Source: Gemmatimonadota bacterium (lineage in GTDB: Bacteria > Gemmatimonadota > Gemmatimonadetes > Gemmatimonadales > GWC2-71-9). Taken from it: a stretch of 5,269 bases of DNA. The notes under the pieces were generated by a model, which did no database searches, had not been told where the DNA came from, and worked only from the letters and a program-made list of their open reading frames with translations. Below, one piece after another: positions 5,011 to 5,269 of the stretch. Position 1 is the first letter of the stretch. Each line of letters begins with the position of its first letter. The DNA lies in the NCBI GenBank assembly GCA_017889745.1, contig JAGGAG010000169.1, forward strand, positions 1 through 5,269. Reading direction: 5' to 3'. The position numbers and the translations under genes are program-made.

Positions 5011-5269
5011 ATGAGACTCCACCGATTGCTGCTCCCGCTCGGCGTTGCCCTCGCTCTCTCCGCCTGCAAGAAGGAGAAGCCCGAGGAGGTCCCCAGCGCG
5101 CTCGACGTCTTCCCGGCCATCATCATGCCGCCCAATGCCTCCTACGTGTCCAAGTCGGGCTCCAAGGACGCGCTCGCCGTGCTGCTTCGCACCTCGCTCA
5201 AGGTCGAGCAGGCCGCCAACTACTATCGGCTCGCCCTCCGGCCGCCCTCCTGGCGCCTGGTCAGCGACG
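5011..5269 (+). CDS. Putative lipoprotein, 5' part (runs off the right end)
   Basis: The first 86 codons of an open frame are present, with no stop before the window ends. The N-terminus is a lipoprotein signal: MRLHR, a hydrophobic stretch (residues 6-16) and the lipobox LSAC with Cys19 as the lipidation site. Lys20 follows it, so the Asp+2 inner-membrane retention signal is absent and outer-membrane sorting is plausible. After a charged linker (KKEKPEE) comes a small domain with FPAIIMPPNASYV, SGSKDALAVLLRTSL and YYRLALRPPSWRLVSD. The last pattern, a YYR-x-L helix followed by a Trp strand, is typical of small periplasmic domains of unknown function; I cannot name the family. The gene is divergent from yebC, from a probably separate transcription unit. 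Confidence 0.8.
   Translation, partial: MRLHRLLLPLGVALALSACKKEKPEEVPSALDVFPAIIMPPNASYVSKSGSKDALAVLLRTSLKVEQAANYYRLALRPPSWRLVSD

Overview
The window is a compact, GC-rich stretch of ordinary bacterial chromosome. It carries one co-directional minus-strand gene cluster and the start of a divergent plus-strand gene. I recognise no phage, insertion-sequence or plasmid genes, and no tRNA or rRNA. Gene order, high GC, the QueA sequence style and the lipoprotein leader would suit Gemmatimonadota or a similar high-GC Gram-negative phylum. This placement is an inference from general resemblance, of moderate to low certainty.

Layout in the direction of transcription (minus strand, right to left): yebC (4892-4143), ruvC (4132-3614), ruvA (3617-3030), a 57-residue zinc-ribbon protein (2965-2792), ruvB (2720-1689), queA (about 1696-626) and a DinB/YfiT-like protein (629-96). 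Most junctions are tight. There are ATGA stop/start overlaps at ruvC-ruvA and queA-dinB, an 8-nt overlap at ruvB-queA and a 10-nt gap at yebC-ruvC. The exception is the 309-bp gap between ruvA and ruvB, which holds the zinc-ribbon gene and a repeat cluster. A candidate promoter and a good ribosome binding site lie in front of yebC. A back-to-back promoter drives a lipoprotein gene from 5011, which runs off the right end.

RuvA, RuvB and RuvC together migrate and cut Holliday junctions during recombinational repair. QueA makes the epoxyqueuosine precursor of the modified tRNA base queuosine, and YebC is a TACO1-type gene-expression factor. ruv genes beside yebC and queA are a familiar arrangement. 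The zinc-ribbon protein between ruvA and ruvB and the DinB-like protein at the end are the accessory parts.

The most unusual feature is a family of heptanucleotide repeats (plus-strand consensus CGYTYAC, sense-strand form GTGAGCG). Ten perfect tandem copies lie at 30-99 and a shorter degenerate cluster lies at 2751-2795. At both sites the TGA inside a GTGAGCG copy is the stop codon of the gene just upstream (dinB and the zinc-ribbon gene). The second point of interest is the lipoprotein promoter: its -10 box ends nine bases before the ATG, which predicts a leaderless mRNA. I do not see a wholly new multi-gene system here.
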